Program-made: the position numbers and the translations under genes
The notes under the pieces: model-generated
Told to the model about the DNA's origin: nothing
Database searches by the model: none
The model's input: the letters and a program-made list of their open reading frames with translations, nothing else
Source of the DNA: Paracoccaceae bacterium
Lineage (GTDB): Bacteria; Pseudomonadota; Alphaproteobacteria; Rhodobacterales; Rhodobacteraceae
NCBI GenBank assembly: GCA_007121115.1
Contig: SKMI01000342.1
Coordinates: forward strand, 1 to 7,728
Length of the DNA stretch: 7,728 bases
Reading direction: 5' to 3'
In this document: positions 6,001 to 7,728 of the stretch, piece after piece
Layout: each line of letters opens with the position of its first letter
Position numbering within the stretch: the stretch's first letter is position 1

Positions 6001-7728
6001 CGGCGCGCGGGCCGACATGACGGTCAGCAGCCTCGATCTGTCTGCGGCGACGATCTATCCGCAGGCCGACGTGCTGGGCACCATCAAGGACAACTTCAGG
6101 ACCTTCATCGAGGAAACGGCCGACTTCGAGCTGCTCGCGGAGGGTGCGACCGGTGACAGCCCCGAGGATAGGCCCAGTGTTCCGAGTGTCACGGACATCA
6201 TCGGCACGGCCCTGGGGGTCGTGGATATTTCCGAGATCATGACCACCGAGGCGAATGTCTCGGCGCTGGCCCCGTCCTCGGACGATGAACCGGCGACAGA
6301 GGGCGAGACCACGACGCCCGCGGCCGAGGATCAGGAACTCGCCGTCGGGATCAACGTCAACTATTTCAACACCACCCATGTCACGCGCGCGGCGATCCGC
6401 GACGGCGCGCGCATCACAACCACCGGCGGTGCGGTGACGGTCGACGCGGCGCACACGGCGCTGTTTCTGCATGCAACGAACTATCCCAAGCAGGGCGCCG
6501 AGGCGCTTGACGACGATGTGAACAACGCGGTCGGCGGGTCGTTCAACGTGGTGCGCACCCGAGCCACCACCGAGGCGCTGATCGAGGACGGCGCCAACGT
6601 GACCTCCGCCGCCGCGCTGGACGTCACGGCGCGCACGGCGGTGATCCAGGGGCAGCTTGCCTATATGGGCGGATCTGCGTCCGAGGTGGCGATCAACGCC
6701 GCCGTCGGCGTCGGGATCATGGAGTCCGAGACGCTGGCGCGTTTGGGCGCCGGGGTGGTTCTGGATGTCACCGGCCTGTTGACGATCGAGGCGACCGACG
6801 ACTCGATCAACGTCGGCACCGCGGGCGCGATTGCGGCGTCCGAGAATATTGGCGTCGGCGCCTCGGGGGCGATCAACTTTGCCAAGCGGACGGTCTGGGC
6901 CGGAATCGGAGGCGGGCCGACCGATCTGGCCGCAGCGGTGCCGGGCACCATCACCGCGGGCGCGCTGACGATCACGGCCGACAACAACGCGCATGACATC
7001 ACCATCGCCGTCGCGGGGGCGAAGGTCGCGGGATCGACTTTCGAAGACCTGCCTGAACCGCCTGCGGGTGACGGCGGCGATGACGGCGACGGTGACGGCG
7101 GCGATGGCGGTGAAACCGGTGCGGAACCCGGCGACAGCGGCGCCGACGACGATGACACGATCATCCCGCCCTGGCTGTTCGATGACGACAGCCGCGACGA
7201 AGACGATGACATGATCATCCCGACCTGGCTGTTCGATGACGAGGAAACGGATGCCATCGACGCGCAGAAGCAGCTCGACACCGACAAGCTGGACGAGAAT
7301 TCGGCCGACAGTTCCGACAGCACCGGCGAAAAGCAGACGACCGGCTGGGGCGTCGCGGGGGCGGCCAGCGTCAACCTGATTCTGGGCAACGCCACCACCG
7401 CCGAGGTTTCGGGCGCAAGCCTGGTGCAGATCACCGGCGCCACGCAGGCCACGGCGACCAACAGCGGCGTCGGCGTGACGCTCGCGGGCGCGGCTGCGGC
7501 GGGCCTGAGCACCGATCAGGATGCGAATGCGCTGGCCGGGTCCTTCGCGATCCATGTGGACAATCGGCGTGTGCGCGCGCGGGTGCGCGACACCACCCTG
7601 ACGGGGACCGGGACGGTCACGATCACGGCCGATGACAAGGCCAATGTGGTGAACGTCGCCGTTGGCGGCGCAGGCACCTCGCGCGGGGATCTTGCGCTGG
7701 CCGGGTCGGTGGCGGTGGCGGTGCTGAC
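3011..7728 (+). CDS. TpsA exoprotein, large haemagglutinin/adhesin-type two-partner secretion substrate (3' end outside window)
   Basis: Frame 2 is open from ATG 3011 to the window edge, 1572 codons without a stop. Residues 1-40 form a long signal peptide (KSLSSKRLAALLMGGVSLFA..., APA|Q at 40/41); an in-frame ATG at 3035 would drop eight residues, and neither start has a clear Shine-Dalgarno sequence. Residues about 41-290 resemble the haemagglutinin-activity/TPS domain read by TpsB: YHGFDSFNVASGTTVNV (about 73-89), STIDGQVNFTKGG, and FLLNSDGFIVGG (about 127-138) in place of the usual NPNGI motif. Beyond this come beta-helix-type repeats with short alternating hydrophobic strands. Late in the window they take a form like GVAGAASVNLILGNATTAEV followed by a G-VTITAD-NVVNVAVGGAG unit, as in giant leukotoxin/adhesin-like proteins. 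I see no cysteine. Helix-prone inserts (about 511-570 and 934-979) and acidic linkers (about 826, 854, 1089 and 1354-1410) interrupt the repeats. Likely a secreted or surface-bound adhesin. Toxin or contact-inhibition roles depend on the unseen C-terminus. Confidence 0.9.
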   Translation, partial: MKAQALTYMEKSLSSKRLAALLMGGVSLFALGVLPTTAPAQVIPDGALGTNVAMGGPGVTQVTGGTIAGNVQYHGFDSFNVASGTTVNVFQNTATNAMVNLIRGGQSTIDGQVNFTKGGVVADSNVFLLNSDGFIVGGTGSIHAGLLTIATPTALEMDALALQAAGTDNGAFERLSNGAMALADGNIEIYGQIHARRLTMSAGARMIVDGSLIVEDGGASGTIAPAVNTDGVPTAGGAQVLAGGVIRLHAGGTMRVGGQAKASRGTSGGLIEATADGPLALAPAGLFDVGGASASEAGSVVLYTKGSATLEPGLRVAARSGTGEGGRFILTAEGDIDLPAGAGFVDLDMGSDTAGNAGSAVLRAGKAGSVFVIGSPTVSGGDITVRGDIATRGGDIALQGLSSVLIDRATVSSRGVSDAETPFGVVPSAVAGNILIGAPEITLQDDARLWADGNGDARGGMVALVAEASAEETVWAVGLSSPEARITLSNASIVGGAVSVVALATAAVNYGEAGNEAAERLDAEQAAAQNSALSGDFEQFFTDAETYIETLIRREAIDLNNLLPFRAAVMSAEATITIDASTLVANSNWKGAGADPKATDDAEAFAANGVLSAAGLRRDTYELLARQVTGAEIETTLPTAFDAAQDAVFVHAHAQTDVTIKPEFTGLGVAVAITDTHARLRLTGSTLESSSGRVQVNASIHENLDVALAPGDKRDLAASVIVSVRNATSQVVTDGGLLRPGSANGALLMQALTGKTHSLSNSANAGKDGKAALAVTVSIGSTLTELAVNSAIQAGDVNLLAETLYFDKSTKVEATMGVTEPEAPTDDDSDDNDGAKEQSKGFVLRLKDKLTGKDADAGDGDAGDSKPGFAFALTTDVSLDNVVTLLSVGGGYTDLSVDARPFVAFTDDRVITAGDVVANARFRFATEDEGGQPLRRSIDAAFGALSDEADKQIAAINEAKEDGEEDKTKADFIGEFGNAVFLAASVASITGTTQAEIGARADMTVSSLDLSAATIYPQADVLGTIKDNFRTFIEETADFELLAEGATGDSPEDRPSVPSVTDIIGTALGVVDISEIMTTEANVSALAPSSDDEPATEGETTTPAAEDQELAVGINVNYFNTTHVTRAAIRDGARITTTGGAVTVDAAHTALFLHATNYPKQGAEALDDDVNNAVGGSFNVVRTRATTEALIEDGANVTSAAALDVTARTAVIQGQLAYMGGSASEVAINAAVGVGIMESETLARLGAGVVLDVTGLLTIEATDDSINVGTAGAIAASENIGVGASGAINFAKRTVWAGIGGGPTDLAAAVPGTITAGALTITADNNAHDITIAVAGAKVAGSTFEDLPEPPAGDGGDDGDGDGGDGGETGAEPGDSGADDDDTIIPPWLFDDDSRDEDDDMIIPTWLFDDEETDAIDAQKQLDTDKLDENSADSSDSTGEKQTTGWGVAGAASVNLILGNATTAEVSGASLVQITGATQATATNSGVGVTLAGAAAAGLSTDQDANALAGSFAIHVDNRRVRARVRDTTLTGTGTVTITADDKANVVNVAVGGAGTSRGDLALAGSVAVAVL
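7070..7243 (+). repeat. Acidic low-complexity linker with a 54-bp-spaced tandem repeat inside tpsA
   Basis: Residues about 1354-1410 of the exoprotein start with an Asp/Gly run (GDGGDDGDGDGGDGG) and continue into two near-identical copies of an acidic, aromatic motif. The copies are DDDTIIPPWLFDDD (7148-7189) and DDDMIIPTWLFDDE (7202-7243). The 42-base units differ at three positions and are 54 bases (18 codons) apart. This looks like a recent in-frame duplication in a flexible linker between two beta-helix segments. Confidence 0.75.

Noticed and set aside
4448..7555. Very long open frame (about 1035 codons) on the minus strand opposite tpsA
   Set aside because: It lies antisense to a well-supported exoprotein gene. 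Its translation is Arg/Gly/Asp/His-rich without any recognisable domain. Long antisense frames are expected in G/C-third-position biased DNA.
1..7728. CRISPR array, tRNA or rRNA genes
   Set aside because: No regularly spaced direct repeats and no tRNA- or rRNA-like segments were seen. The repeats present are coding repeats inside tpsA.

Overview
The window is high-GC (roughly two thirds G+C by eye) with codons strongly biased to G/C at the third position. It carries IalB-family (invasion-associated locus B) genes and an IS256/Mutator-type transposase remnant, a mix typical of alphaproteobacteria. Rhodobacterales (Rhodobacter/Paracoccus/roseobacter-like) is my best guess. The taxon is inferred; no rRNA or tRNA is present to confirm it.

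Layout, all on the + strand. (1) Positions 1-304 hold the C-terminal end of an IS256-family transposase, cut by the window edge and carrying an abnormal stretch right after its NPIES motif. (2) 305-519 holds no gene I recognise; the outer end of the insertion sequence probably lies here. (3) 520-798 is the 3' part of an IalB-family gene whose front half is missing. (4) 843-2336 encodes a TpsB/ShlB/FhaC-type outer-membrane transporter with a signal peptide, two POTRA-like segments and a 16-strand-type barrel carrying an RGY motif. (5) 2389-2979 is an intact IalB-family periplasmic protein with a signal peptide and four cysteines. (6) A GC-rich hairpin sits between it and the next gene. (7) 3011 to the right edge is the first ~1572 codons of a giant TpsA exoprotein. 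It has a signal peptide, a haemagglutinin-type TPS secretion domain, then long beta-helix-type repeats broken up by acidic Asp/Gly-rich linkers; the gene runs off the window.

Together genes 4-6 look like one two-partner secretion (type Vb) operon in the order tpsB - ialB - tpsA. TpsB would export the TpsA adhesin/toxin through the outer membrane. The IalB-family protein between them is a plausible periplasmic accessory factor, an inference from position alone. A second, broken ialB copy directly upstream of tpsB, next to the IS256 remnant, suggests the locus once had an IalB gene on each side of tpsB and lost part of its left side through transposon-related rearrangement. The IalB association and the unusual linkers of the exoprotein are the most interesting parts.
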